Positions 24,547 through 36,249 of a DNA stretch of 64,000 bases are shown here, in pieces. Every line of letters begins with the position of its first letter. The first letter of the stretch is position 1. Made by a program: the position numbers and the translations under genes. The notes beneath the pieces were generated by a model. The model was given only the letters and a program-made list of their open reading frames with translations. It was not told the DNA's origin and searched no databases. The stretch is from assembly GCA_035235625.1 (NCBI GenBank), contig CP141141.1, forward strand, positions 40,323,719 to 40,387,718. Direction: 5' to 3'. This stretch comes from Saururus chinensis (Eukaryota; Streptophyta; Magnoliopsida; Piperales; Saururaceae).

Positions 24547-24928
24547 ATGGCACGAGCTCCTAGTATCTTTTTCATTCTCTTGATTGCAGTTGCTTTGCTC
24601 CCCAACATATGCCGCGGTAAGTAAGACGTGTCGATCTCTGTTCTTCTCCCACTCACTAGTTTTACAAGTCCGTTTTGTCATGTATTCGCGCAGGAGCACG
24701 GGACACTGGGAAGATGACAGCATCTGCTTCTTCAGATGTTTCAGAGGTGAGTTTAACAAGCACTTAAATCTGCTATACAAAGCAAAATTTTATGAGATCT
24801 TAATATGTATTTGTTTCTCGGGATCTTAGGTTAAGTACGAGCAAGAAACGCTGGGCGCCCCTGTTGTTGATGACGACTACCCGCCACCTCAACCCCACCC
24901 AGATCCAAATTGCGCTGTTAATTGCTAA
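24547..24928 (+). CDS. small secreted peptide precursor, copy 2 (three exons)
   Basis: Exons 24547-24616, 24694-24746 and 24830-24928 join to 222 nt, 73 residues plus stop; both introns (77 and 83 bp) are GT-AG. Residues 1-24 (MARAPSIFFILLIAVALLPN ICRG) are a clear signal peptide, so the product should be secreted. Residues 25-41 are Ser/Thr-rich (KMTASASSDVSE). The last exon holds VKYEQETLGA, then an acidic DDDY (Tyr58), PPPQPHPDP and two cysteines (C69, C73). Asp-Tyr is the minimal target of plant tyrosylprotein sulfotransferase, and proline-rich tails are common in sulfated signalling peptides (PSY, RGF, CIF), but it matches none of those consensus sequences and the two terminal cysteines differ from them. 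A role as signal or defence peptide is inference. The exon structure is supported by conservation across three copies. Confidence 0.7.
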
Positions 24929-24999
24929 ACTAATTGTAACTAGTTTATGGATTTTCTATGAGCATGAGTAAGTAAGATTATTACAGGAATTATATCAAC

Positions 25000-26340
25000 A
25001 TATTAGCAACAGGAGGAGGTCATTGTACTTTGCAGACCTGTATGCTATTGCATGAAGGTAATGTAATCTGAGAAGCTTTTTCCAACAAGGTTTAAAGCTA
25101 ATGGTGGCCTTGTATACTCTGTCATGTGCTTGAAATCCAGGACTAGTTGACCTACTGCTTCTCTTTATTGTAGTCTGTTTTTCTGCGTTTCATTTATAAA
25201 AAATTTAGGAAATAAAACGACTTTAAAGCTAATGCAATGTTTTGCACTGGCCTAATGTTAAAGCTTTTTCTCTTTATAAAATAAAGTGCATATAAATCCA
25301 ACGGGTGTGCCTTTTCACCCAAGTAAAAAACTGCCTTTCTCTGTAACTGTTTTCTCCTCCTCTCGTTTCATTTTCTTCTTCTCCTTCATTTTTATCTAAG
25401 GAAAATGCTTCGTTAAAGTTCAAACATCAGAGTTCACATCATACAACAATGAAAGCTCAATGAACAAGGGAAAATATAAAATTCACGTTTGAGAAGCAGG
25501 AAGGCATTGCACGTTTCTTGCTAAACAATGAGCACAACTCAATTAGCTTCATGGCGAACATGCATTCTAAGATATATTAACAATATGGCCCAGCCTTGAT
25601 CTATGAGTCTGGCGCTCTGGGAAATAAGAAATTACAGTGCAGTTATCTCTCAAAGAAGACTCTTCTATGCCCATTATTCGACATTAAACACTGCTCTTAC
25701 AGCAGCGAGCACATCTGTTTCGATGAAATTCATTGTAAGCACCAATGTTCCAATCATGTTCATTGACAATATCTCTGTTTTGATAATGTTCATTGTGGTA
25801 TGTGCCATTCAGGGCCCTTTTTTTCTTTCGATAATGTTCATTGAGAGGCCTGCTTCTATATGAGATCGAGCTTTTTATGCCCTAAGATTTATTCCAACAG
25901 CTGCCTCGCGGTCTTCCTCTAATTATCATTTGTGCATTAGCTATTCCTAGAGAGGAATGTTTTGCATTTGTGATGTCACAATGATACAACCTGTCATCTT
26001 AGAAGTAGGATCTCTGCAGCCCGGTGGAATCACGGGCTCCGATCTTTAGAGTCTTCCACAGGCTCCTCGGGCTCTGTTTCACGGGTCCTCAGATTATATA
26101 TATGGTTCTTTCTTTGTAAAAGCTCCTCAACAAGGTTCTCTTCAGTTTCCTCGGGATGCTTACTCTGATGGGTAGCTGCAATCTTCTTTTTTGCTTCAAA
26201 AGTAAGAAATCTCCAGGTTCCTCACTCGCTGGACTCCTCTTCATGTTAGTATCTCTCTCTCACCTAATTGTTAATTGTCGTAGAAAAGAGAGTTCACTCC
26301 TTTTTTTATTATTACAAGTGATAAGGACCACCCCATAATT
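25000..26340 (+). other. downstream part of the duplication unit, no gene recognised
   Basis: Shared with 57570-58830. It contains recurring AATGTTCATTG words (near 25755-25850). ORFs at 25603-25863 and 26156-26338 are not conserved in frame in the other copy, so they are unlikely to be genes. Confidence 0.4.
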
Positions 26341-26599
26341 AAGTTTTCCACTCAATGATAGCTATCTACTGTGTAGGCCCGAAACCCAAGTTAAACTCAA
26401 ACTCGATCTACTATAGACTTAAAGGCTTATTCAGCAATACGAGTATTAATTTAAAGGCACAAACCCTCAATAAAAAAACATGACTTGACATGAAAGGCCC
26501 TTGTTATATAGAAAAAAAAACCGAACGATGGGGCCCTTCGTCGAACTTTTCCATTTATTCGTGATGCTTATCTTAACTGCTCAGATTTGAAAACATTAT

Positions 26600-28190
26600 C
26601 ACTCAATTTAATAGTATATTTCACTCCTCACCCTTTGCACTCGTCCCAATTGAGCCATTTGCACTTGTCCTAATTGAACCTCAAATTAACGAGTATTCTC
26701 ACGTCAAAAAGCTATTTCATCCTCCTCATGATAAAGTAATTTTTTTAAGGTATGAATCTTAACGTCATAAAAATATTTCTTTAAATTAATATTGCATGCT
26801 ATATAAATAGTATTACCTCTATTTTGAATTAATAGCTTTATTTAATAAAAAAATTATTTTTATTTAATTTGTTCAATATAAATATCATTAGTCTATTTTT
26901 TTAATCGTAAAATTGAGTTTTACCATTTAATAAAAATTATTTTTTTATAATATAATTATTAATATAAAAAAAGAGTACTATATTAATAATTATACAAATT
27001 AAATAATTAAAAGGGTGTTAGTTGGATGGTTGGGACCACATATTAAGAATTATTGATGTGTGGGCCGAGGGGAATGGTGGCGCAATAAAGGAGCTGGTTG
27101 CCTTCCCTTCTAGTCATATCACAAATTAATATTTGGAGTTGTCTTGCCCCATCTAATAATATCCTAGGGATTAAGAACTTAAGACACCCCTCACTTAATA
27201 AAAAAATACAAAGTAAATGACATTGCCATGACCCAACTATAACACCATTGAATAAAAATTCGAGGAATATTCACATAGGAAGGGATTGTAAGTCTTCACA
27301 ATTTTTTCAATTACTTACAAGATATTGGAAGAAAAGTGATCTAATGGGTCGAGATTTGTTGCACTTCGCTTGAGCCACGTTTTTAACACGATTGTGGTAC
27401 TCAGCCTGATGTAGATGAATGTTTACATAAGTAAAATTAAAGAAATAATATAAGAAATAAAATTAAATAATAAAATAATTAATTAAATTTTAATTTCTGA
27501 ACTCTATAATTGATTAAAAGCATAGCCCTTACATATCTATAGCTAATTAAACCTTCTAATCTTAATATTATTAAAATTTTTAATTAAAATAAAATTTTAA
27601 TTAATATGAGCCTCTAACATAAGCCTAAGTCCAACAACATTTTATTGCTCTAAAATATAATTATTAATAAATAAATTTAAATTATACTAAAAAAAGACTT
27701 AACCTCTTAATTTTTAAAGTGCCTTACATATATGGCATATTTCTCGATCCTCAACTCGGTATGAGGATAACAATTATAAGAGAATAAAGTATTTTGTTCT
27801 AAATTGGTAGACGGGGAGGCAAAATCGATAAGATCTTGCGAGGTGATTCAGTAATTATAGCCAATTTCTACTGGCCTAAAACTAACTTTTGACAAAAATT
27901 TTAATTCTCTAATTAATCTAAACAAATTTAACTACAAAATCAATAGATTAATCTTACACAAATTTGACGACCAAACGGCCCCTTAATAGGCTTCTCATCC
28001 CCTGCGCAGTCGAGTCACTATCAGCTAGACGACCCGCTGGAGTGTAATTGGTCAACAGGGTAGCTGGAGAAGCTTCTTGGTACGTGCCAAATCAATTAAG
28101 CGTAGAAATATTCCCAGTCGTTGCTGATTGTCAATGGCATGTTACCGTGTCAATTGGTGAGACATGAGATATCTATATTCTACTAAGAGG
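26600..28190. other. AT-rich intergenic region upstream of the receptor kinase
   Basis: No coding sequence seen. A WRKY-type W-box core (TTGACC on the minus strand) lies at 28050-28055, about 165 bp before the start codon; a single core is weak evidence. Confidence 0.3.
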
Positions 28191-28219
28191 AACCGGAGTC
28201 CGCATGTAAATTAGTAACC

Positions 28220-31200
28220 ATGGCAATTCTTCAGCAAGCTCCCTTGCTGCTTCTCTTGCTTGTAACTCTTGCTTGCGTTTCAAAATCTGCACAGACTGCC
28301 GAAGAAGCAAAAGCCCTTGTGACGTGGAAAGCTAGCCTTGTAGCTGAACCTCCTCTTATGAGGTCATGGATCTTGCTCCCCAATAATGCCACCAGCATCA
28401 CTAACCCATGTGACTGGCATGGAATTAGGTGCAATCGAGGAGGAAGAGTGTCGGCCATAAACCTGACCAGCTCAGGGATACAAGGTAGCCTCCAGAGCTT
28501 TAACTTCTCTGCTTTCGCAGAACTCGCCTCTATCGATCTGTCTATCAATAATCTTTCCGGAGTTTTACCACCTTCCATGTCCAACCTCACTCAACTTAGG
28601 GAATTGGACATTTCGAATAACTCCATTACAGGAGAGCTAACCCCATATCTTTTCACAAGGTGGGGACAGCTTGAAATGATCCAGCTACAAACCAATATTC
28701 TTGTTGGAAACATTCCGCCTGAGATTGGGCAGCTCAAGAACCTGCAACTCTGTCGTCTCTTTGACAACATGCTAAATGGTTCAATACCTAAAGAGATAGG
28801 AAATCTTACAAATCTTTCCATATTAAGGTTAAGTAAGAACAGACTAACTGGTGCAATTCCCCCAAGTTTGGGTAGATGCAGCAAACTAAGAATTTTGAGC
28901 ATGATGGGAAACCAATTATCAGGCCCCATCCCAGTCTCTATGGGAAACCTTACAAGTCTTCATCTTCTGTACCTATACAGCAACCGTCTGTCTGGCTCAA
29001 TTCCTCCAGAAATTGGAAATTTGCTATATCTTACTGAGCTTGACTTGTCTGACAACGGTCTTTCAGGCCTCATTCCTCCTAGTTTAGGAAATTTGACCAG
29101 GCTTGGTTTCTTTTACTTGTCGGAAAATCAGTTAACTGGTTCAATTCCTCCGGAAATTGGAAATATGAATAAACTTGTTAACATGAGCTTATCAATCAAC
29201 CATCTTTCTGGATCGATACCCTCTAGTTTCGGCAACTTAACAAACCTATCCGATCTTCGTATGCTTCAAAATGGATTGACCGGTACCATACCGAAGGAAA
29301 TGTCCAATCTGCTATATTTAACTGTATTTATAGTGTGTGAGAACAATTTGTCAGGGCAACTGCCCCAAAGAATTTGTGAGGGTGGAAAACTTGTACATAT
29401 TGCTGCATATTCCAACAAGTTCACTGGCCCAATACCCTCAAGCTTGAAGAATTGCTCAACTTTGAAGTGGGTTCGACTCCATCAAAACCAGTTAACTGGA
29501 AATATATCAGAATTCTTTTCTGAGTGCCCAAATCTTGAGTTCGTTGATTTAAGTCACAACAAATTGTACGGAGAGCTACCCATGAACTGGAGAAATTGTT
29601 TAAAACTGACAAACCTAGAACTATCCGCCAACCAAATCAGTGGCTCAATACCTTCCACACTTGGGGATTTGGCTCAGCTGCATGTCCTTGGCCTTTCTTC
29701 CAACAAATTGGAAGGGAATATACCAAAGGAATTGGGGGGCTTGAGTTCACTAATCCATCTGAATTTGGATGATAACAAATTGGAAGGGCCGATCCCATAT
29801 GAATTAGAGGGCTGCTACAAGCTTCTGTACTTGAAACTGAGCAAGAATTCTTTGGATGGAAGTATTCCATCTCAGCTAGGAAAAATAGTGTCCCTCCAGA
29901 TTTTGCTAGACATCAGTGAAAACAGGCTCACTGGAGAAATACCCCCACTTGGGCAGCTGCGAAATTTGGAAAATCTAAATTTTTCCCACAATTTGCTCAC
30001 TGGAGGTGTAATTAGTTCTTTTGAAGGGATGTCTAGCTTGTCAACGGTAGACCTATCATACAATGAACTGGAAGGTCCTCTGCCGGACACCCTTGCCTTT
30101 CGTTCAGCCACTTTGAAGTCATTTGTTGGTAATAAAGGCTTGTGTGGAAAAGCTGGCCTCCCAGATTGTACGCCCCCTTCACGAGAGAGTGCTGGCAACT
30201 CTCGTAGAAAATTATTATTGGTTTTTGGTCCCCTTCTGCTAGCATTATTGTTGATTCTTCTGTTCATAGCAGTGGTTGTATATTTGATATCTTTCAAGAG
30301 AAAAAAAAAAACAGATGAAATGGTGTCCGGGACTCCGGTCATTGCATGGAACTGTGAAGAGAAGATATCATATGCCGACATTATCGTTGCAACACAGAAT
30401 TTCAATGAGAAATACTGCGTGGGAGTCGGGGGCTACGGAAGAGTTTACAGGGCACAGCTTTCATCAGGTCTGTGTGTGGCCGTAAAGAAGCTTCATCCCA
30501 TGGAAGATGATGGGGCAGTTGACCAGAGAAGCTTCAGGAACGAAATTATGACGCTAGCTGAAATCCGGCATCGCAACATTGTCAAGCTCTATGGGTACTG
30601 CTGCCATTCTTCGTCCACATTTCTGATGTACAAGTACATGGAGAGGGGGAGCTTAGCCAGCATCTTGTGCAATGACGAGATAGCGTCGGAGTTTGATTGG
30701 GAGAAGAGGGTGAATGCTGTCAAAGGCGTGGCACACGCTTTGTCGTACATGCACCATGACTGCATGCCGGCAATAATTCATCGAGACATCTCAAGCAACA
30801 ATGTTTTGCTGGATTTAGATTATGAAGTTGCGGTCTCGGATTTTGGCACTGCTCGGCTGCTCAAAACTGATTCCTCGAATTGGACCGCATTTGCAGGAAC
30901 CTACGGATATGTTGCTCCAGGTAAATATTTATCACGACCTGTGGTTAAGGTTCTTGATATAATCTATTATCATTATCATCATCAAATAGCATTATGATTA
31001 TTAACATCATCCGTACCTTTTCTGACCTATACAGAGTCAGGCATTTGCTCATCTATTGCACTATAAGAAAACATCATCCGTACCTTTTCTGACCTATGCA
31101 ATATTTCATTTCATAGACTCAACTACACATTTAAGTTATTAATGATCATATAGGAGTTGGTGCTTGACTTCTGGTTGGTTGCAGAGCTTGCATTCACAAT

Positions 31201-31546
31201 GAGAGTAAACGAGAAGTGCGATGTGTACAGCTTTGGAGTTGTGGCTCTTGAAATTCTGCTGGGAAGGCATCCGGGCCAGCTTCTGTCTGAGACGCTGGCG
31301 ATCCCAGGTGACCAAGAATGTTCACTCTGGGAAGATTTTCTAGATCAGCGTCTAAGAGCTCCAACAAATGTGGTTGAGAACTCCATATCTGTGGTGGTCA
31401 TGGTAGCTCAATCGTGCTTGCAGGAGAACCCTGAGTTTCGGCCTACCATGTTGCAAGTGTGTAGGGAGCTGTCAAGAGGGCGACCATTGACAAAGCCATT
31501 CCAGGCAGCCACTTTATCTCAACCAGTGGAGCATCTACATAAATAA
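28220..31546 (+). CDS. MIK2-like: LRR receptor-like kinase, MIK2 type (two exons)
   Basis: Exon 1 is 28220-30920 and exon 2 is 31185-31546, joined G|AG inside APEL; together 3063 nt, 1020 residues. The start has a good plant context (AACCATGGC) and begins a signal peptide (MAILQQAPLLLLLLVTLACV). Then come an N-terminal cap with CDWHGIRC, about 22 LRRs of the LxxLxLSxNxLxGxIP type, a membrane segment at about residues 664-692 followed by KRKKK, and a Ser/Thr kinase: GVGGYGRVY loop, VAVKKL, HRD at 854-856, DFG at 874-876, GTYGYVAPE. All catalytic residues are present, so it is an RD kinase and looks functional. The intron in the APE motif is typical of the MDIS1-interacting receptor-like kinase 2 clade. 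In Arabidopsis MIK2 perceives SCOOP and fungal peptides at the plasma membrane; orthology here is inferred. Confidence 0.92.
30921..31184 (+). other. intron of the receptor kinase gene
   Basis: 264 bp, starts GTAAATATT and ends GGTTGCAG. It contains a short direct repeat (CATCCGTACCTTTTCTGACCTA, here split by about 50 bp, near 31008 and 31074). Reading through the donor gives a stop at 30995-30997, so intron retention would yield a kinase cut just after the activation segment. Confidence 0.85.
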
Positions 31547-31884
31547 GGGGGTGATCAAAAGCCTAGTTACAGTAACTTATTATTGAAGTTGCTTCCTGTG
31601 TGAATCTTGTAAAACTCCAAAAATGGTATTCCCTCTGTCCCACATTAATAGCTCTATTTGGTTTTTTAAAATAAACTAATTTTATTTAGTTATTTTTTAA
31701 AATATTACATAGAGCTGGGACGGAGGGATTATTATATATTTGGGATTTGGTTTAGTCAGGTTATGTAAAAATGGAGACATTGATCAGAATAGACATGTGA
31801 TCACCGGGAATAATTAGATAACGTTTTGCCACCTGCAATAACTAAAGAAAGCAAGCATAATCAAGCAGTTGTGACATTTTTTGT

Positions 31885-32250
31885 TTTATATGGCTCCAAA
31901 TCTAGCTGAAGTACATAATGTATTTCATGTTTCTATAGTGAGAGAGTTTTCTATAATGAAGGAGTAGATCCTTGACCCATCCCATATCATTGATGTAAGA
32001 AATGTAGAATTAGAACCTGATTTAACATATACTAAGAGCTAGTTCAAATTTTGAATAAGAAGAATAAAATTTTGTAAAATAAGGTTATTATCCGGGTTAA
32101 AGTACTTCGGAGGAGCTAAACATGGGAAGAGATGACTTGGGAGGCTGAAAAACAATTGAAAAATGCCTATCCAAACTTATCTTTTGACACATCTACTTAA
32201 AATTTTGGGGACAATATTTCTTTAAGGAGAGACGGATGTGGCATCAGTAT
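31885..32250 (+). pseudogene. 3' end of a Ty3/gypsy polyprotein
   Basis: Fragments in shifting frames read HNVFHVS, YVPDPSHVI-like residues, VELEPDLTY, NKVIPLVKVLRRS and a W-E-A-E-x-x-L-K-N-AYPNLF-like end, then NFGDNIS. This is the C-terminal part of gypsy integrases (V-x-LVKVLW...ATWE...YP-F). Stops and frameshifts abound. Confidence 0.6.
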
Positions 32251-33900
32251 TTTTTAAAGGTAAATTTTTACATATTAAAAATGTAGAATTTAGAATAGAA
32301 TTTAAATTCTCATTGGGTGCATTATTGATGCCATCACCGATACGATGCCGAACGCATTGATAAAAACCTAATCTTATTGTCAGTCAACAGGCAAGGACAT
32401 GTCTACCAAATGCCAACAAATTTTTAGGTTTCATCGGTATATCCAACGACTCTTTAGTACATGGGGCAATTTTGCTGAAAAAAATAAAAATCATCTGACA
32501 ATGACAATTACATACTAGATTTTATTTTCTTCATCATATAAACATCTTTTTGATACCCTAAGACTCTTATGTCTTTAAGAACTAACTCTAGTCAAGAAGG
32601 AGATCAAGGGTGTGTCAAAATATGAAGAGAAAGGATTTTTAAACTTCAAACTCTTCATGACTTTAATACTAAAACAACAATTTTTCCATGATTAAAAGAG
32701 TTTGTTGGTTATCTAGTGGATATAAAATTTATGATTTGATCTTAGATATGGAATACAGAAATTGAATCCTCATGATATCAATGTTAAGGGAGAGTTTGGT
32801 ATGTAAATCCTTATTTAGTAAAGATTGCAATGATACCTATACATTGTTTATGAGTTATGTAAATGATTTGACTTAGTTCCAGTACGAGATTTGTTTACTC
32901 ATCTACTTCAATTGTTGAGACTTTCACCGGCATGTCAGTGGAATGTTGATGGTTAGGAGAAGATGAATAGTCCTAACATTGATTCATAGATACGTCAATG
33001 TTATACTAGGCATCAGTAGGGGGTTTGATGTATCGGTGGAGGTGTGATGTGTTGTCTAAGTCTAAAGAAGCCCAATCACTTTGGTAGAGACTAACATGTC
33101 ATTGGAGGTGTCAATGGCCACTGACACAGATGATGACATGCCAATGGGATGGTCGATGATAGCTCAATCAATATTTTTGGAATGATATTTTATTAGGCCA
33201 TTTGTTGGTATGTGAGGAGTATTCTAATAAATTGTATTTGCATAAATAATGTAAGTAGATGCACCTCATGAAAGATGTGTAAATAAAGGGTAAGTAAATC
33301 CCAGGTTTAGGTATAGTAAAAGGTAGAGGCCTTAATTTGTGTATGACACTTAAGGACATAGGTGCCAAGTGTTAATTTATGCTCCTAGAGTGGGTCCGTT
33401 TAGCCACATAGAGGAGGTTCATAGTATAAACAAGGACCATGGTCTCCCTCAGGCTTGGAGTTGTTTATAGGTCATCTCCCCTTGCTTGGGAGTTGGTTTG
33501 AATGGGCTATAGTCTTAAAAAAGGCATGCATCTTGCACAGTGTAATAAAGGAATTCTCAACAATCATAGAAAGTTGAGAATCTCAACCACTTCGATCAAT
33601 GAGCCCTTTTGGGCATTAGCTTCATGGGGAGGATAGAGAGGGCAATAGTCTCCAGTAAGAGCCTTTAATTTCTTTATGGAGTGATATACATTTTGAAGAG
33701 TTGAAGTGACCTCATTGATATTGCCAAAGCATTAGTGAACCTCTTTTCTTTGATATAAGGGCTGAGTTTTGAACTATCATTGTCACATCCCAAGATTTTT
33801 AAACTCACTTTCCATAAATAAAATAGGGTAAATTTTTTTTTAAAAATATTTTATCAAATATTTGACAAGATATCACAGGGTGTGAGTTACTCATTTTTGA
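32250..33900. other. non-coding debris following the gypsy end
   Basis: Recurrent words such as GATGCCATCACCGATACGATGCC and CACCGGCATGTCAGTGG (split here from longer runs) near 32330 and 32930-33150 resemble parts of a gypsy LTR. Similar words (CATTGACATGTCGGC, TCGATGACC) occur near 8827-8960. No terminal repeats resolved. Confidence 0.3.
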
Positions 33901-33911
33901 ACATACACATT

Positions 33912-36249
33912 GTAACATCCCTGATTTTTTTGTAATTTTTGTGACCTTTCTGTTCATTTTTCAAAGGGGAAATTTGATGCTACAACATATTTAATTTTCC
34001 TATTTTACTTGTATTCAGGTCAGTAGAGTCAGGTATGAGGCCTGGTGCAAATCGTGGGCCTTGATGTTCCTCGAGGGTTGTTGGCACAAAAAAGAATATA
34101 AAATGAGATAGGAGAAAGAAAAGAAAGGAAAAGGAAAGAAAAGAGAGAAGAGAAAAGAATGAAAGAATGAAAGAAAAATGAGATAAGGACTACGTGCGAA
34201 ATGCATCCCATCCAAAAAATCCCCCCCCCCCCCCCTCTGGTTCTCCTTCCCTACATTGGTTGGTTGCCAGAGGATGTCAGCTTGCTATCGGCTCCTTCTT
34301 GGCCATGCAACGGCAGGGGACCACCTCTTCGGCCCCCCTTTCCTACCCTCCACCTGATTTGCCTCCCCTCCCTCTGTTCTCGTGTTGTGAACCAGTGTCC
34401 ACAATGGCCTAGCAGGTGGGGAAGGGAGCAGTGCCAAGGCCTAAAGTGCTTGAAGGTTTCTAATGGTAAAATAGGGAATCTGCTTAATCTGGAGGGTGTG
34501 GTGGCCGGTGATGATTTTTCATACAGGAGAATGGTGGAGGCTGGCAAGGCCTTGCGTTTTGGCAATTAGTGGTGACAGATTTCTCCTCTCATCTCATACC
34601 TCTTTCCCCTTTGTGATAGTAGTCTTCAACATAGGCAAACTTGACCATTGTGTTTTCGGCTGAAAGGAACTGATAGTGGAGACAATCGGAGGCAGGGACA
34701 GCCGACCTGTAGAGATTCCATGGTACAAAGTTGTGGTTGGTGGTGGAAGCTTTCCGGGCAACGTTGGTAGAGCAGTTGTTGCAAACTATGGTTTGGGACA
34801 GCAAATGATGATTGTGTGCCATGGAGAAGGTTGTGGACAAAGATGCAGACCCAATAGTGGTAGTGGGCAAGTTCTGACATGCATGGATGTGGGTAGCAGG
34901 GGTGATTAATCCTGCAACAGCAGTGGACGTGCATGTAACACCCATGATGAGGTTGTGATACCATTATTGTGGACAGGTGTCTAAACGGCCTAACATCCGG
35001 GGAAGGGGAAAGGAGGAACACAAGATGGCCAAGCAGCATGGCCGCCATGAAGGAGAGAGAGGCAGAGGATAGAAGACAAGAGAGGCAGACAAGAGTATTC
35101 ATTCACTCCGAGATTAAGGCATGGCCCTTAAATAAATGAACATCGTGGACTCACTAACAAGTGCCTAAGGCCAAACAACTTAATCAAAAGAAAGTACTAA
35201 TAACCCTAATTAACCTATTGACCTAAATGCCCTTACTAAATAATAACATAATCAAAACCTATCCCACTAGCATGTTGGCCCCAGTGGATGACCCTTGGGA
35301 CGATCACAACATCTCAATTTGCACAGGAGAGTCAGGGTTGGCCTATGGGCGCTGGCCTCTGGCAGGCCTTGGCCTGATGGCATTGGAGTAGCCACCTAGC
35401 CCAGCCTTCCATAATAGCTCCATCCTCTCCCTTTTCTACTTCATTTCTCCTAGTAAGTGTGTTTTTGTGTTGCGACCACCTTCACTGGCTAGACTTGGCC
35501 GACTGGACCTCCACCTAGGTCCGCCTTGGCCTAGTGATGACAAATGGTTGCTTCCCCTGGTTGAATTGCTCATCCTTCACCCTTCCTCACCCTCTTCTCC
35601 TATGTTTTCCCCTTGTCTATTTTTTTATCTTGAGCCTTTACCCTCTATGTCTTCTTCCTCCACAGTCATCGGTCATTGGATGTGGCCAGCCGGACCCTAT
35701 ATGGCCTGCCTCGGTTTGGCAACGGTGGGGAGCCCCCTCACTAGGCCTAGCTCCACTTCCTCTACCCTCCCATGCACCTTTTCCTTCTGTCCGAGCCATG
35801 TGCCCCTCATTTTTTGGTGCATTTCTTGTAGTGGTCGATGGTCCCCTTCGGCTATTGTGAGCTCTGCCTTCCAACGAAATCAGGAGGCTGCTCGTCTTAG
35901 CCTATCTTTGCTTGTTGGCCCCATTTCGTTCCTATGCTCTACATCTAGCCACACTATGGCTAGCAGCTCCCTCTTCTAGTTTTTTGTTTCGATGAATTCC
36001 ACATGGTTGCAAGTCTCTGGTATGCCTCCTTTGGCTTTGCCTCAGGTTGGTGATGACAAAAGGTTTCCACCAGAAGCTATTTGGCCTTCTTTGCCCAGAA
36101 TGGGTTGCTTTTTCCTTGCCATCTATCATGCTTGTTGCACTGCCACCCTCACCAATGGTTTGGTTATGGGTGGAAATTGGTAATGATGCCATCTCTGCTA
36201 GCCACCACCTCCTAGCCTTATTTTTATCACCCTTGTGGGCCTAGGGTTG
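33912..36249 (+). mobile_element. 5' LTR-like half of a decayed gypsy element
   Basis: Begins TGTAACATCCCTGATTTTTT, matching TGTAATGTCCCTAATTTTTC at 38711. Its right end (about 36130-36245: TGCTTGTTGCACTGCCACC, TGGTTTGGTTATGGGTGG, CTGCTAGCC, TTTTTATCACCCTTGTGGGC) aligns with 39750-39870. The copies are strongly diverged, so the element is old. It runs straight into reverse transcriptase sequence, so gag, protease and most of reverse transcriptase are deleted. A copia LTR is nested at 34968-35311. A run of C lies near 34219-34234. Confidence 0.5.
34968..35311 (-). mobile_element. nested copia LTR (minus strand)
   Basis: Read on the minus strand it starts TGTTGTGATCGTCCC, has a TATA-like ATTTATTTAAGGG near the middle and ends ACCTGTCCACA. 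Next comes ATAATGGTATCACAACC, whose TGGTATCA matches an initiator tRNA-Met primer-binding site. About 344 bp long. The adjoining minus-strand open stretch (34589-34945) is probably the start of its gag region, with TPATHIHACQNLPTTTIGSA and further Ser/Thr/Asn-rich residues; the second LTR is missing. Confidence 0.5.

Larger units (their letters stand above)
19139..26592 (+). repeat. segmental duplication, copy A
   Basis: Colinear with 44982-64000 once the three insertions in copy B are removed. It includes the 3' part of a copia LTR, its gag remnant, non-coding sequence, peptide gene copy 2 and about 1.6 kb downstream. Long stretches are nearly identical (for example 21050-21440 against 46720-47116). 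Copy A has about 190 bp (roughly 20840-21030) missing from B, and lacks about 1 kb present in B near 58830-59790. It may extend further right than can be compared. Confidence 0.85.

Noticed and set aside
24570-24928. Assigning the peptide to PSY, RGF, CIF or SCOOP families
   Set aside because: Only D-Y or S-x-S is shared; the rest of each consensus is absent and terminal cysteines are not a feature of those families.
35467-36244. Several ORFs of 60 to 170 codons on both strands
   Set aside because: Overlapping in multiple frames inside LTR-like sequence of higher GC; Pro/Ser/Leu-rich with no domain.
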